Under the pieces are notes generated by a model. The model was not told where the DNA came from, searched no databases, and saw only the letters and a list, made by a program, of their open reading frames with translations. A program made the translations under genes and the position numbers. A DNA stretch of 64,000 nt. Source: Collinsella aerofaciens. Lineage in GTDB: Bacteria; Actinomycetota; Coriobacteriia; Coriobacteriales; Coriobacteriaceae. Shown in pieces: positions 26,826-36,551 of the stretch. Position 1 is the stretch's first letter; each line of letters starts with the position of its first letter. Location of the stretch: NCBI RefSeq assembly GCF_020181355.1, contig NZ_CP084004.1:1984001-2048000 (forward strand), given 5' to 3'.

Positions 26826-27869
26826 TTAGGCCTCCAACGGATGAGCGGGCACCGACTCGCCGGCGGCAAGTGCGGCCTCACAGGCCACCACATCGTGCTC
26901 GATATCATCGACCAGTGCCATGAACTCCTCGTATGTGGAGCAACGCACCACCTGAGCGCGCCAGGCGGCAGCATGGGGCATGCCCTTTAGATACCAGCTT
27001 GCGTACGTGCGGGCACGCGACATGAGCGGCAACAGCTCGTGCGTGAGCGTCAGGTGCTCGCGCAGGGCATCCAGGCGCTCAACCGAGGAGCGAGAAGGAA
27101 CCGGCGTGCCATCGAGTGCAAGGGCTCGGGCATCGCCGAACACCCATGGATTGCCGTAGATGCCGCGCGCGATAAACACCGCGCTGGCACCCGAGCTTTG
27201 CAGATGCTCAGCAGCGTCCTCTGCCGAGAACACATCGCCCGAACCGATAACGGGAATCTCGACGGCGTCGGCCACCTCATCGACGACCGACCAATCGGCC
27301 TGGCCCGTATAGAGCTGCGTGGCGCAGCGACCATGTACCGCCACCGCGGCGGCCCCTGCTCCCTCAAGCATCTGGGCAAACGTCGCGGCGTTGCGGTCTT
27401 CGGCGTAAAAGCCCTTACGGATTTTTACGGTCACGGGCACATGCGCCGCGCCCACCGCCGCCTCGACGATCTGCTCGGCCAGATCGGGAGTGCGCATAAG
27501 CGCCGAGCCCTCGCCCTTGGTGACGACCTTGCGAGCCGGGCAGGCCATGTTGATATCGATCAGCGACAGGCGATCGCCCACACGCTCCTCGACGGCAGCA
27601 ACAGCGCTCGCAAACTGATCGGGCTTGGAGCCAAAGAGCTGCACGCAGATCTGCTGCTCCTCATCGGCCGGCAGTACCAGGCGCCACGTCTTATTGCTGG
27701 CATAGGCAAGGCCCGCCACGCTCACCATCTCGCTATAGGCAAGATGGGCACCGCGACGGCGGCACATGATGCGATAGGCGGGATCGGTCACGCCCGCCAT
27801 GGGAGCCATAAGGAACGGTTGCTCGGCATAGGCGCCAAGCAACCGCTTGCTGTATTCAGAAAGTGCCAT
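26826..27869 (-). CDS. dusB: tRNA-dihydrouridine synthase (DusB type)
   Basis: FMN-dependent enzyme reducing uridines in tRNA D-loops. The FMN/TIM barrel start APMAGVTDPAYR, the catalytic Cys in INMACPARKVVTKGEGSALM near residue 103, and KIRKGF are family signatures. It has 347 aa. ATG 27869 is 4 nt after the lepA stop. Confidence 0.94.
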   Translation of the reverse strand: MALSEYSKRLLGAYAEQPFLMAPMAGVTDPAYRIMCRRRGAHLAYSEMVSVAGLAYASNKTWRLVLPADEEQQICVQLFGSKPDQFASAVAAVEERVGDRLSLIDINMACPARKVVTKGEGSALMRTPDLAEQIVEAAVGAAHVPVTVKIRKGFYAEDRNAATFAQMLEGAGAAAVAVHGRCATQLYTGQADWSVVDEVADAVEIPVIGSGDVFSAEDAAEHLQSSGASAVFIARGIYGNPWVFGDARALALDGTPVPSRSSVERLDALREHLTLTHELLPLMSRARTYASWYLKGMPHAAAWRAQVVRCSTYEEFMALVDDIEHDVVACEAALAAGESVPAHPLEA

Positions 27870-27873
27870 GGAC

Positions 27874-29685
27874 CTACTCGGCCACCTTGAGAATCGCCAT
27901 AAAGGCCTCCTGCGGAACCTCGACCGAGCCGATGGCCTTCATGCGCTTTTTGCCCTCTTTCTGCTTCTCGAGCAGCTTGCGCTTTCGCGAGATATCGCCG
28001 CCATAACACTTGGCCAGCACGTCCTTGCGGCGCGCTTTGACGGTAGAGCGGGCAATGATCTTGTTGCCGATGGCGCCCTGGATAGGCACCTCGAACAGCT
28101 GGCGCGGAATGATTTCCTTGAGCTTGTCGCACAGACCGCGGGCCAGGCCATAAGCCTTATCCTTGTGCACGATAAACGACAGCGCGTCCACCTCGTCGCC
28201 CGAAAGCAGGATGTCGAGCTTGACGAGCTCGGAGGGGCGATATTCGTTGAACTCGTAGTCGAGCGAGGCGTAACCCTTGGTGCGGCTCTTGAGCTGGTCA
28301 AAAAAGTCCAGAATGAGCTCGGCAAGCGGCATGTCGAAACGCATCTCGACCGATTTGCTCGTGAGATGGATCATGTCGGTTGTAATGCCGCGATGCTCGA
28401 TAGCGAGCTGCATGACGGCACCCGTATACTCGGGCGGACAGATAATCTTGGCCTTGAGGTAGGGCTCCTCGATGCGCTCGATGCGCGTAGCCTCGGGCAG
28501 ATCCTGCGGGCTGCGAACATCAATCATCTCGCCGTCGGTCTTGTAGACGTGATAGTCCACCGAAGGGCTCGTGGCAATCAGGTCCAGGTTGAACTCGCGC
28601 TCCAGGCGCTCCTTGACGACCTCCATATGCAGCAGGCCCAAGAAGCCAACGCGGAAACCAAAGCCGAGCGCCACCGAAGTCTCGGGCTCCCACACCAACG
28701 ACGGGTCGTTGACATGCAGCTTATCGAGCGCGTCACGCAGGTTCTCGTAGTCCTTGTTATCGATCGGGAACAGGCCCGTATAGACCATGGGCTTAGCCTC
28801 GCGGTAACCGGGAAGCGGCTCGGGGCAGGGGTTCGACGCCCAGGTAAGGGTGTCGCCCACGCGAACGGCCTCGGGGTCCTTCAGGCCCGTGACCACGTAT
28901 CCGACCTCGCCGACCGTCAGCGCGTCGACCGGCGTCTCGGCGGGACGCTTGACGCCCACGCCATCGACCAAAAAGTCGCCCTTTGCCTGCATCATGCGCA
29001 AGGTATCGCCCTTTTTGATGGAGCCGTCAAAGATGCGCACCGTGGCGACGACGCCACGATACTCGTCGAAGTATGAATCCAGAATGAGTGCCTTGAGCGG
29101 CGCATTCGCATCGCCCTTGGGCGGAGAGATCAGAAAGACAATGGACTCCAGCAGATCGTGGATGCCCTCGCCGGTCTTGCCCGAGACACACACGGCATCA
29201 TCGGCAGGGATCGCCAGGTCATCCTCGATCTCGGTCTTAACCTCGTCGGGATGAGCCGAGGGCAGGTCGATCTTGTTGATGGCCGGCACAATGTCCAGAT
29301 TGGCGTTCATGGCAAGCGTCGCGTTGGAGACGGTCTGTGCCTCGACGCCCTGTGTGGCGTCGACAACGAGCACCGCGCCCTCACAGGCTGCCAGCGAGCG
29401 CGAGACCTCATAGGTAAAGTCCACGTGGCCCGGCGTATCGATCAGATTGAACTGATACGTCTCGCCATCGTCGGCGTCATAGGACACGCGAACGGCATTG
29501 GACTTGATCGTGATGCCGCGCTCGCGCTCGATATCCATGGTGTCGAGCAGCTGCGACTCCATGTCGCGCTCGTCGACGGTATGGGTGAGCTCGAGAATGC
29601 GGTCACTGATCGTGGACTTGCCATGGTCGATGTGAGCAACAATCGAGAAGTTGCGGATGTGGGAAATGTCAATTGAAGTATTCAT
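27874..29685 (-). CDS. lepA: Elongation factor 4 (LepA)
   Basis: Translational GTPase that back-translocates or assists ribosome assembly. It has G1 [10 protein letters not shown]3 DTPGHVDF, G4 NKID and the LepA-specific C-terminal domain. It has 603 aa, typical. ATG 29685 gives the conserved N-terminus ([20 protein letters not shown]). It has no clear Shine-Dalgarno, so initiation may be weak. A frame extension to 29745 runs through the rpsT terminator and is rejected. Confidence 0.97.
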   Translation of the reverse strand: MNTSIDISHIRNFSIVAHIDHGKSTISDRILELTHTVDERDMESQLLDTMDIERERGITIKSNAVRVSYDADDGETYQFNLIDTPGHVDFTYEVSRSLAACEGAVLVVDATQGVEAQTVSNATLAMNANLDIVPAINKIDLPSAHPDEVKTEIEDDLAIPADDAVCVSGKTGEGIHDLLESIVFLISPPKGDANAPLKALILDSYFDEYRGVVATVRIFDGSIKKGDTLRMMQAKGDFLVDGVGVKRPAETPVDALTVGEVGYVVTGLKDPEAVRVGDTLTWASNPCPEPLPGYREAKPMVYTGLFPIDNKDYENLRDALDKLHVNDPSLVWEPETSVALGFGFRVGFLGLLHMEVVKERLEREFNLDLIATSPSVDYHVYKTDGEMIDVRSPQDLPEATRIERIEEPYLKAKIICPPEYTGAVMQLAIEHRGITTDMIHLTSKSVEMRFDMPLAELILDFFDQLKSRTKGYASLDYEFNEYRPSELVKLDILLSGDEVDALSFIVHKDKAYGLARGLCDKLKEIIPRQLFEVPIQGAIGNKIIARSTVKARRKDVLAKCYGGDISRKRKLLEKQKEGKKRMKAIGSVEVPQEAFMAILKVAE

Positions 29686-29710
29686 GCGGACTATCTTACC
29701 CGAGCGGTAC

Positions 29711-29745
29711 AAAAAATGGAGCCTGTTCCATAAAACAGGCTCCAT
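29711..29745 (-). terminator. rpsT terminator
   Basis: Minus-strand 12-bp stem ATGGAGCCTGTT / AACAGGCTCCAT followed by TTTTT. It lies between rpsT and lepA and separates their transcription. Confidence 0.88.
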
Positions 29746-29781
29746 TTATGCGCGTAATCTGTGTGGTGTGAAATTTACAAC

Positions 29782-30048
29782 TTAAGCGTTGATGCTGTTC
29801 ACGAGCTTGGCAAGACCGGACTTGCGGTTGGAAGCCTGGTTCTTGTGGATAACATGCTTGGCGGCAGCCATGTCGAGACGCTTGGTGACGGTCTTGAGGG
29901 CAGCCTGGGCCTTCTCGGCGTCGCCCTCGGCGACGGCGGACTGGACGTGCTTGGTCAGCGTCTTGAGCTCGGACTTGACAGCCTTGTTACGCATGCGAGC
30001 TGCCTCATTGGTGCGGATACGCTTCTTCTGAGACTTGATGTTTGCCAC
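29782..30048 (-). CDS. rpsT: 30S ribosomal protein S20
   Basis: Primary 16S rRNA-binding protein. The 88-aa sequence starts (GTG)[20 protein letters not shown] and contains [20 protein letters not shown], both S20 signatures. GTG 30048 is the conserved start; AAGGAA lies about 9 nt upstream. A single gene with its own promoter and terminator. Confidence 0.97.
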   Translation of the reverse strand: MANIKSQKKRIRTNEAARMRNKAVKSELKTLTKHVQSAVAEGDAEKAQAALKTVTKRLDMAAAKHVIHKNQASNRKSGLAKLVNSINA

Positions 30049-30123
30049 TTCTGGAGTTCCTTTCGAGTTCCTTGCAAAAAATGTATGACACCTCTGAGAC
30101 ACGGTGAGGTCATGCAAGCGCCT

Positions 30124-30131
30124 ACTATAGC
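30124..30131 (-). promoter_or_regulatory. rpsT extended -10 promoter
   Basis: Minus-strand TGCTATAGT is an extended -10 (TGn plus TATAGT). No good -35 lies 17 bp upstream, which extended -10 promoters tolerate. The same octamer occurs upstream of rpmB. Confidence 0.6.
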
Positions 30132-30181
30132 ACGCTCCCCCTCAAAGGGATAGAACGAATTTGTCAAATAGGCAGGTATCA

Positions 30182-31144
30182 TCACGATTTTCTCAAGATG
30201 TTCGTAATCCAGAGCAAAAGCGCGGCCTCAGAATCGGCCGAACCCTTGAGCGCGAGCTCTACATCGACCGCCCCCTCGAGCGCCGCGACGAGCTCTGCCA
30301 TCGAAAAGCGACGTGCCCAGGTCAAGTGATTCTTGACCTGCCAGGACTGGAGCTTGAGCGTTGCGGCCAGCTCACGACCCTGTCCGCGCGCATCGAGCGC
30401 CTTGGCGACGATAAGCTCGCGGATGCGGCCGCACAGCAACGTGTAAGTCCACACGTAGCTCTTGGCGGGCAATAGATTGAAAAGCTCGAGCGAGCGTCGC
30501 ATGTCACGTGCCGAGACCGCATTGAGAAAGTCCCAGGGTTGGACCTCTGCCGTACGTACAATCCAGCGCTCAACGTCGGCAAGCTCAATCTGGGGCGCCT
30601 CGACCATCTGGGCAAGCTTAGCCAAGTCGTTATCGAGCATGCGGGTGTTCTCGCCCGAGCGCGAAACGAGCTCTTCGGCGGCCGCCGTCGAGATCGACTT
30701 GCCGTGCTGCGTCGCCATCTGCTGCACGCGGCGCGGTAGCTCCCAGCGCTTGGTACCGGAGCAATCGATCACCGCCTTCTTGTCGATCTTGGCGATCGCC
30801 TTATACAGGCGCGTGTTCTTGGCAAGCGAGTCGGCGATGATGAGACAAACCGTCGTGGGGCTGGGACTCGCCAGATAGTCGACAAGCGGCTCGGAGATCG
30901 CTTTGGCGAGTTTTGAGCAGCCGTCAAGGATTACCAGGCGAAACTCGCTGCCCATGGGAAAGGCGTTGAGCGATCCGATAATCGACTCGATATCGGGGTC
31001 TTTGGTCATATCGCGCTCGTCGAGGTTGAACTCGACCATACCCGACTTTTCCAGACGCGCTTTCATACGCGAGACGGCGTGATCGCGCTTGACGCCGTCG
31101 GTACCGACGATCAGATATGCCGGCAACAGACTGGTTTCGGACAT
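30182..31144 (-). CDS. holA: DNA polymerase III subunit delta
   Basis: Clamp-loader subunit that opens the beta clamp. The 320-aa sequence has the delta pattern: PAYLIVGTDGVKRDHAVSRM at the start, NAFPMGSEFRLVILDG, and a helical C-terminus ending SEAALLLWITNILRKS. ATG 31144 has GGGAGG upstream. It lies directly downstream of comEC, as in Bacillus, and is probably transcribed from the comEA promoter. Confidence 0.9.
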   Translation of the reverse strand: MSETSLLPAYLIVGTDGVKRDHAVSRMKARLEKSGMVEFNLDERDMTKDPDIESIIGSLNAFPMGSEFRLVILDGCSKLAKAISEPLVDYLASPSPTTVCLIIADSLAKNTRLYKAIAKIDKKAVIDCSGTKRWELPRRVQQMATQHGKSISTAAAEELVSRSGENTRMLDNDLAKLAQMVEAPQIELADVERWIVRTAEVQPWDFLNAVSARDMRRSLELFNLLPAKSYVWTYTLLCGRIRELIVAKALDARGQGRELAATLKLQSWQVKNHLTWARRFSMAELVAALEGAVDVELALKGSADSEAALLLWITNILRKS

Positions 31145-31222
31145 TGCGCTCCCCTCCCGCAGGCCTTCGTATTCGTTCCGTGCCATTCTAGCCCAGGGGC
31201 CCACCACACGCCAACGACGTCG

Positions 31223-33526
31223 TCACGGTCGCTGGCATCGCATCGCAAAGCCATTCGCAGTTGGCGTGACGGTAATGTCGCCGTGTTCGATAGTGCACGC
31301 GAACACACCGCCCGCTTCCTTAACGGCATCGATGCAGGCATCGGACGGATGGCCGTATCGATTCCCCTCGCCCGCACTCGCAAGGGAAAGCTCAGGCTTC
31401 AAGACGTCCAGCAACTCACCATCGACTGAAACCTTAGAGCCGTGATGCCCAAGTTTAAGTACATCGATTTCCCCCACCTCCTGCACGAATTCCCGTTCTT
31501 GGTCGAGCTCGGCATCACCGGTGAGGAGCATACGCAGGCCCCTGCCTTCCTGAACATAGGAGAGCAGCAGGACAAGCGAGTCCTCATTTCCCTCGCCATC
31601 CACGGACTCGAATGGCCACATCACGCGGGCGCAAAATGAGCCGATATCGACCGTATCCCCACGGCGCACCTGCCGATACTCAACGCCAGGTCGGTTCAAT
31701 ACCTCGGCAGGAGCATCCTCCAGCGCATCCGCCGCCACGGCAATCGTTCCAACCGAAAACTGTTCGAGCACGGCAGGCAGACCACCCCAGTGGTCCTCAT
31801 CCCAATGCGTCACAAAGACGGCATCGATATGGTGCACGTTATTGCGAACCAACGCCGCCACCATGCGCTCGTCGAGCCCGCAGTCGACGAGTGCTACTGC
31901 GCCGCCCTGGCGGATAAGAATCGCATCGGCCTGGCCCACATCGAGCACCGTCACCGAAGGCGGAGCGAATCGATCCCAGTAGACGTACGGAATCGCAGCC
32001 AGGAGTACCAAGCATGCAAGCCCCACCGCCATAGGACGTGCACGGGGACGCGGCCACCAGACCAGCAGAACCGCCAGCAAACACGGCACTAGGTAAATCC
32101 ACATGCTATCGGGCGGCAAACTCACGGATGCACCCGGCACGGCGGCAAACAGCTGCTCGAAGAACAGTGCGCAACGGGCGGCAATCATGGGCACAATGAG
32201 CGCCCAAGTCCGCAAAGGTGCCACGAGCGAAAAGGGAACCAGCACAATCGACACAGCAAGCAGTACGCTCACCACCGGACCGATGACCGCATTTGCCAGC
32301 GGAGCAATGAGCGATAACGTACCAAAGGCGGGAATGGTAATGGGAAGTGTCGCCAATTGCGAGCACAGCGTGGCGGAAAGCATGCTGGCGACGCCCGATG
32401 GCACACCCAGCTCACCCAAAGCGTAGGTCGCATAGGGGCAAAAGCACAGAATGGCTAAGACGCTGGCACATGAAAGCTGAAAGCCCATCTCGAACAGCAC
32501 CGTCGGCCGCAGTAGCACAAAGATGGACATGGTTACGAAGAGTGCCGATTCGCCGTGCCGGCGACGCCCCGCGCCGTTTACGACAAGCGTCGCGAACACC
32601 ATGCAGCACGCGCGCACGGCCGAAGGAGACGCGCCCGTAAAGGCAGCGTAGCCAACAAGCGATATCGCCAATATCGCCCGCTGAAGACCACGTGAGCACC
32701 GAGTCTTTTGCAATGCGCCCTCGATTACAAACCCCACGATAGCCAAATGGCTGCCCGAGACGGCGATAAGATGCGCCGTCCCCGTCACCGAAAACCAATC
32801 GCCCGCCGGCTGGGCGCGCAGCTCGGCCGAACGACCGCAGGCGACACCGGCTATGAGCGCACGCGCCGGGTCGGTCGCAGGCGCAATGGACGCAAGCAGC
32901 CCATTTCGCAGCCGAAGCAGCGGCCCCGGAGAGCCCTCATCGACCGGCACAATCCGAACGGCTTGAACCTTGCGTACCTCGCCTCGGAGCGCGCGCGATC
33001 GTCCAAACGCATCGTTCTCAAAACGTGAAACGCGACCGATAACACGCACGTGCGCCCCGACCTTGAGCTCGCGGTCACACGATAGGCGAACCGCTGCCAA
33101 GTTCTTACCGTCCGCGCGTGCCTCGCAGGTATAGGAATACACGTCGTCGTTTATGGATGGATCACCCTGCACGACAAACTCGAGGCTGCTTGCCGCTCGA
33201 CCGTCGAGCGCCTTCGAGGCGCCTAGCGTGCCCACAGCCCACCACGCCGAGACGACCGCTCCCGCCACGAGACCGACGGACGCGGCATACAGCCACCGCT
33301 TCAAAGGGGCAAGCCGCGCACAAGATTGAGCCAGCACAACGAAGACCGCCGCCGCAACGGGAATGGCCCATAGCGGCCCGACCGCCGGCACCCGCTCCCT
33401 CAGCAGCGCATCAGCGGCCACGTTAAGCACCAAAGCGCAGCTCACGCACATGCCGGCACACAGGGCCATCGTCCACGGCATCAAGGGCCGCGGAGGCATC
33501 ACATGCTCGCGCTCGGTCGCACTCAT
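31223..33526 (-). CDS. comEC: ComEC/Rec2 DNA-uptake channel
   Basis: Polytopic membrane protein that passes single-stranded DNA into the cell during transformation. The 767-aa sequence has an N-terminal OB-like region, the Competence domain with many transmembrane helices (including HLIAVSGSHLAIVGFVIEGAL), and a C-terminal metallo-beta-lactamase domain with THWDEDHWGG near residue 577. The length and domains look intact. ATG 33526 overlaps the comEA stop (ATGA), so the two are translationally coupled. The TTG at 33538 is less likely. Confidence 0.95.
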   Translation of the reverse strand: MSATEREHVMPPRPLMPWTMALCAGMCVSCALVLNVAADALLRERVPAVGPLWAIPVAAAVFVVLAQSCARLAPLKRWLYAASVGLVAGAVVSAWWAVGTLGASKALDGRAASSLEFVVQGDPSINDDVYSYTCEARADGKNLAAVRLSCDRELKVGAHVRVIGRVSRFENDAFGRSRALRGEVRKVQAVRIVPVDEGSPGPLLRLRNGLLASIAPATDPARALIAGVACGRSAELRAQPAGDWFSVTGTAHLIAVSGSHLAIVGFVIEGALQKTRCSRGLQRAILAISLVGYAAFTGASPSAVRACCMVFATLVVNGAGRRRHGESALFVTMSIFVLLRPTVLFEMGFQLSCASVLAILCFCPYATYALGELGVPSGVASMLSATLCSQLATLPITIPAFGTLSLIAPLANAVIGPVVSVLLAVSIVLVPFSLVAPLRTWALIVPMIAARCALFFEQLFAAVPGASVSLPPDSMWIYLVPCLLAVLLVWWPRPRARPMAVGLACLVLLAAIPYVYWDRFAPPSVTVLDVGQADAILIRQGGAVALVDCGLDERMVAALVRNNVHHIDAVFVTHWDEDHWGGLPAVLEQFSVGTIAVAADALEDAPAEVLNRPGVEYRQVRRGDTVDIGSFCARVMWPFESVDGEGNEDSLVLLLSYVQEGRGLRMLLTGDAELDQEREFVQEVGEIDVLKLGHHGSKVSVDGELLDVLKPELSLASAGEGNRYGHPSDACIDAVKEAGGVFACTIEHGDITVTPTANGFAMRCQRP

Positions 33527-34236
33527 ACGCAGATGCAATCTTTGATTTTGGCAAGCTTCTTCTCGCCGATTCCCGACACACGCATCAGATCGTCAACCGA
33601 GGCAAAAGCACCGTTCTTTGTACGCTCATCGATAATCGACTGTGCCATGGAGGGACCGATGCCCGAGAGCGTCTGCAGCTCTGCCGTGCTTGCCGTATTG
33701 ATGTTGACTAGGCCCGTTGCGCCACTCACGCCCAATGATGCGGAAGCCCCACCATCAACACCGGCTTCCGCAATGGACGCCTGCTGCTCCCCTACCGTTG
33801 GAACGTGGATTTTTTGTCCATCAGTGACCTTAGATGCCCGATTGAGCCCCGTAACGTCTGCCTCGGGCGCCAGCCCGCCGGCGGCATCAATCGCCTGAGC
33901 CACCCGCGCGCCGTCCTTGAGGCGATATACACCGGGCGACACAACGGCGCCATCGACATCGACATAGACCTCTGCCGTGGCAGAAGCCTTAGTCGAAGAA
34001 CCTTCGGATGTCTTTCCGCTCGAGGCATCACCGGATCCCGGCTCCATCAACGAGCCCGTACCGTCAGTGCGCTCAAACGACACACCGCCGGCACCGCCGC
34101 CAAGGTTCGCCATCGCCAAGCCGCTCGCCATCGCAATGACGACCAGTATCGCCATCACCACTGCCTTATGACCGAGCAGCTTGTCCGCCAAGCGGTCCAT
34201 CCGTTTGACCCGTTCGTGTTGTTCGCGCTGCGCCAT
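33523..34236 (-). CDS. comEA: ComEA DNA receptor
   Basis: Membrane-anchored double-stranded DNA receptor for transformation. The 237-aa protein has one transmembrane helix (residues about 24-45), a Ser/Gly/Thr-rich linker, an SLBB domain (VYVDVDGAVVSPGVYRLKDG) and a C-terminal helix-hairpin-helix pair (VNINTASTAELQTLSGIGP and VDDLMRVSGIGEKKL). ATG 34236 has GGGAGG 7 nt upstream. First gene of the comEA-comEC-holA operon; a two-copy TTTGGT repeat lies about 80-95 bp upstream. Confidence 0.95.
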   Translation of the reverse strand: MAQREQHERVKRMDRLADKLLGHKAVVMAILVVIAMASGLAMANLGGGAGGVSFERTDGTGSLMEPGSGDASSGKTSEGSSTKASATAEVYVDVDGAVVSPGVYRLKDGARVAQAIDAAGGLAPEADVTGLNRASKVTDGQKIHVPTVGEQQASIAEAGVDGGASASLGVSGATGLVNINTASTAELQTLSGIGPSMAQSIIDERTKNGAFASVDDLMRVSGIGEKKLAKIKDCICV

Positions 34237-34293
34237 AGCAAAACCTCCCAACACCATCGTGTCAGGAAAGGAGCCCTGCAACAGCCACGCTCC

Positions 34294-34305
34294 AAAACCG
34301 GTTTT
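34294..34305. promoter_or_regulatory. Palindrome upstream of comEA
   Basis: The perfect 12-bp palindrome AAAACCGGTTTT lies between the TTTGGT repeats and the comEA ribosome site. It may be an operator; it is not shared with recA or yraN. Confidence 0.35.
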
Positions 34306-34309
34306 AGCG

Positions 34310-34335
34310 GTCAAACCAAAAACCGACCAAAACCT
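34310..34335 (-). promoter_or_regulatory. TTTGGT direct repeats upstream of comEA
   Basis: The minus strand reads TTTTGGTCGGTTTTTGGTTTG here: two TTTGGT units exactly 11 bp apart (34326-34331 and 34315-34320). The arrangement matches the site upstream of yraN and is similar to the longer array upstream of recA. Confidence 0.6.
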
Positions 34336-34406
34336 TGCACAAATCTGTCCATTTATTCAGGCACACGTCAGCAAATGAACACTTAGCCGCAAAATGCCCA
34401 GATAGC

Positions 34407-34438
34407 AAAAGGCCGACGATGCAGGCGCATCGTCGGTC
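34407..34438 (-). terminator. thiI terminator
   Basis: Minus-strand hairpin ACCGACGATGC / GCATCGTCGGC followed by CTTTTG, 12 nt after the thiI stop. Confidence 0.8.
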
Positions 34439-34449
34439 TATGCACAAAA

Positions 34450-35694
34450 TTACTCGTGATCTTGGTAAATCTCACGCGGAGCAAGCTCCGAATGTTTGCG
34501 TTTTAAGGTCTTAGGGGCCTTATACGTATTGCTCTCGAAGTCGATATACTCGGTCTGCTTGAGCAGGCGCTCGATCATCTCCTCGTGATCGAACAACTCC
34601 CAGGCCTCATGCACGGCATCGAGTTTGGCGTGCGTCTCGGGACGGCGCGGCATAAACAGCGTGCAGCAGTCGGGAGCGGCCTCAGTCGAGATATCAAACG
34701 TACCGATCTCCTCGGCGCGCGCGATGATCTCCTGCTTGTCCGAACCGATGAGAGGACGGAACACGGGGATCTTCACGGCCTCGTTGACGGCCATGATATT
34801 CTCAAGCGTTTGGGAGGCAACCTGCCCAAGCGATTCGCCCGTCACGATGGCCTTGGCGCCCTCGATGTGCGCAATGCGCTCGGCAACCGAATACATAATG
34901 CGGCGATACATGATCACGCGCAGGTTGCTGGGACAGGTGACCGAAATCTCACGCTGGCAGTCACCAAACGGCACCACGTACAGGCGGCCGATCTGGACAC
35001 CCGGCTCAAGCGCACGGATGATGTCCTGCACCAAATACTCGCTCGTATCGGGCGTCTGCGGACGACCGGAGAAATGTACCGGCACGCACACCGCGCCGCG
35101 ACGCGCGAGCATCCAGGTCGCCACCGGAGAATCGATACCCGACGACAGCAGCGTCACGACCTTGCCGGCAGAACCAACCGGCAGACCGCCCACGCCGCGC
35201 TCGGAGCGCGCGTACACATAAACGCTACCCTGGACCACCAGTACGTGCACCATCGCATCGGGGTCGTGCATTTGAACCTTTTTATCGGGGAAGGCCTCAC
35301 ACAGCACCTCGCCCACCTGACGATTGATGTCAATCGAGGTGAGCTCATAGTCGGTATTGGAGCGCTTGGCGTGCACCTTAAACGAATCGAAGGAACCAAA
35401 CTCGCGCAGCGCCTTCACGGCGGCGGCACAGTACTCCTGAGGGTCGCGATTGGTGTGATACGCCAAAGACACGCGAGCAACGCCGGGAACGGTGCGAATG
35501 ACACGCGCCGCCTCGTCGGCCTGATGCTCGTTAAAGGTCACGAGGATATAACCGGAAATTCGAGACACGGCATTCACGGAAAAGGCGGCCAAGGCCGCCT
35601 TGATGTTATCCATGAGGATATGCTCAAAATGTGCGCGGTTCTTACCCTTCAGTCCAACCTCGTGATAGTGGACCAGGCAGACGCGAGCCGCCAT
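34450..35694 (-). CDS. thiI: tRNA 4-thiouridine synthase ThiI
   Basis: Adenylates U8 of tRNA for sulfur transfer and can also serve thiamine synthesis. It has an N-terminal NFLD/THUMP RNA-binding region (about 1-165) and a PP-loop motif LLSSGIDSPVATWMLARRG near residue 183. It has 414 aa and lacks a C-terminal rhodanese domain, the usual short Gram-positive form. ATG 35694 abuts the rpoZ stop. Confidence 0.94.
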   Translation of the reverse strand: MAARVCLVHYHEVGLKGKNRAHFEHILMDNIKAALAAFSVNAVSRISGYILVTFNEHQADEAARVIRTVPGVARVSLAYHTNRDPQEYCAAAVKALREFGSFDSFKVHAKRSNTDYELTSIDINRQVGEVLCEAFPDKKVQMHDPDAMVHVLVVQGSVYVYARSERGVGGLPVGSAGKVVTLLSSGIDSPVATWMLARRGAVCVPVHFSGRPQTPDTSEYLVQDIIRALEPGVQIGRLYVVPFGDCQREISVTCPSNLRVIMYRRIMYSVAERIAHIEGAKAIVTGESLGQVASQTLENIMAVNEAVKIPVFRPLIGSDKQEIIARAEEIGTFDISTEAAPDCCTLFMPRRPETHAKLDAVHEAWELFDHEEMIERLLKQTEYIDFESNTYKAPKTLKRKHSELAPREIYQDHE

Positions 35695-35976
35695 TTAGGC
35701 TTCAGCAACCTTGTGGCCGAGCGCCTTCTCGTAACGGGCCTCGTCGTAAGAGATGTCGCCGTCGACAATCTCGTCCATAGCCATCGAGATGGTATCGGCA
35801 CCGGAAAGCCCGATGGTGATGTCATCGACATCCTGGACGGCAAGCACGCGATTGTGCTGGCCACGCAGCATGCTATTGATGTCGCAGGCGCGCTTGGAGG
35901 CAAGCGAAGCGAGCAGGAAGCGGTTGTGATCGGTCTTCTCCAGAAGATCGTCAATGCAAGGCTTTACAACGGACAC
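35695..35976 (-). CDS. rpoZ: RNA polymerase omega subunit
   Basis: Small subunit that assists assembly of the beta' subunit. The 93-aa sequence has KTDHNRFLLASLASKRACDINSM near residues 14-36, the omega signature. GTG 35976 is 5 nt downstream of the gmk stop. The order gmk-rpoZ is the usual one. Confidence 0.9.
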   Translation of the reverse strand: MSVVKPCIDDLLEKTDHNRFLLASLASKRACDINSMLRGQHNRVLAVQDVDDITIGLSGADTISMAMDEIVDGDISYDEARYEKALGHKVAEA

Positions 35977-35981
35977 GGACC

Positions 35982-36551
35982 TCAGATCCTTTCATGCATA
36001 TCGAGAACGCGAACGAGCTCATCGGTCGCGCGGTCGAGATCGTCATTCACCACGACGTCGTCGTAGCGGTCGGCAAGGGCAAGCTCATCGGCGGCGTTTG
36101 CCATACGCAGCTCAATCGTCTCGGGCGTCTCGGTACCGCGACCGACTAGACGCTCGCGAAGCACCTCGAGCGAAGGTGGCTTGATAAAGATCAGCACGGC
36201 CTCGGGGAAACGCTCCTTCACCTGCAGGGCGCCCTGGACATCGATCTCCAAAATCAGAGATGCGCCAGAGGCGAGCTTGGATGTGACCTCGCTCACCAAC
36301 GTGCCGTAGCAGTTACCGTGAACCTCGGCCCACTCAACAAACTCACCGTTTGCCACGCGGCGGTCGAACTCCTCGCGCGTCAGAAAAAAGTAGTTGACGC
36401 CGTCGACCTCACCTTTGCGTGGTGCTCGCGTGGTAGCCGAAACCGTCAGGCCCAGGTTCGAGCGGCGCTCGCGCACACGAGTGACGAGCGTACCCTTGCC
36501 TGCTCCTGACGGTCCAGAAATCACAAAGAGCTTGGAATCCTGAGCGCTCAC
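35982..36551 (-). CDS. gmk: Guanylate kinase
   Basis: Phosphorylates GMP to GDP. It has the P-loop ISGPSGAGKGTLV near residue 12, VSATTRAPRKGEVDGVNYFF, and ILEIDVQGALQVK. It has 189 aa. GTG 36551 directly follows the stop of the mIHF gene, so the two are coupled. Confidence 0.96.
   Translation of the reverse strand: MSAQDSKLFVISGPSGAGKGTLVTRVRERRSNLGLTVSATTRAPRKGEVDGVNYFFLTREEFDRRVANGEFVEWAEVHGNCYGTLVSEVTSKLASGASLILEIDVQGALQVKERFPEAVLIFIKPPSLEVLRERLVGRGTETPETIELRMANAADELALADRYDDVVVNDDLDRATDELVRVLDMHERI

Noticed and set aside
34294-34305. AAAACCGGTTTT upstream of comEA as a ComK box
   Set aside because: The ComK half-site spacing is AAAA-N5-TTTT and needs two boxes; here it is N4 and single, and no ComK is expected in this lineage.
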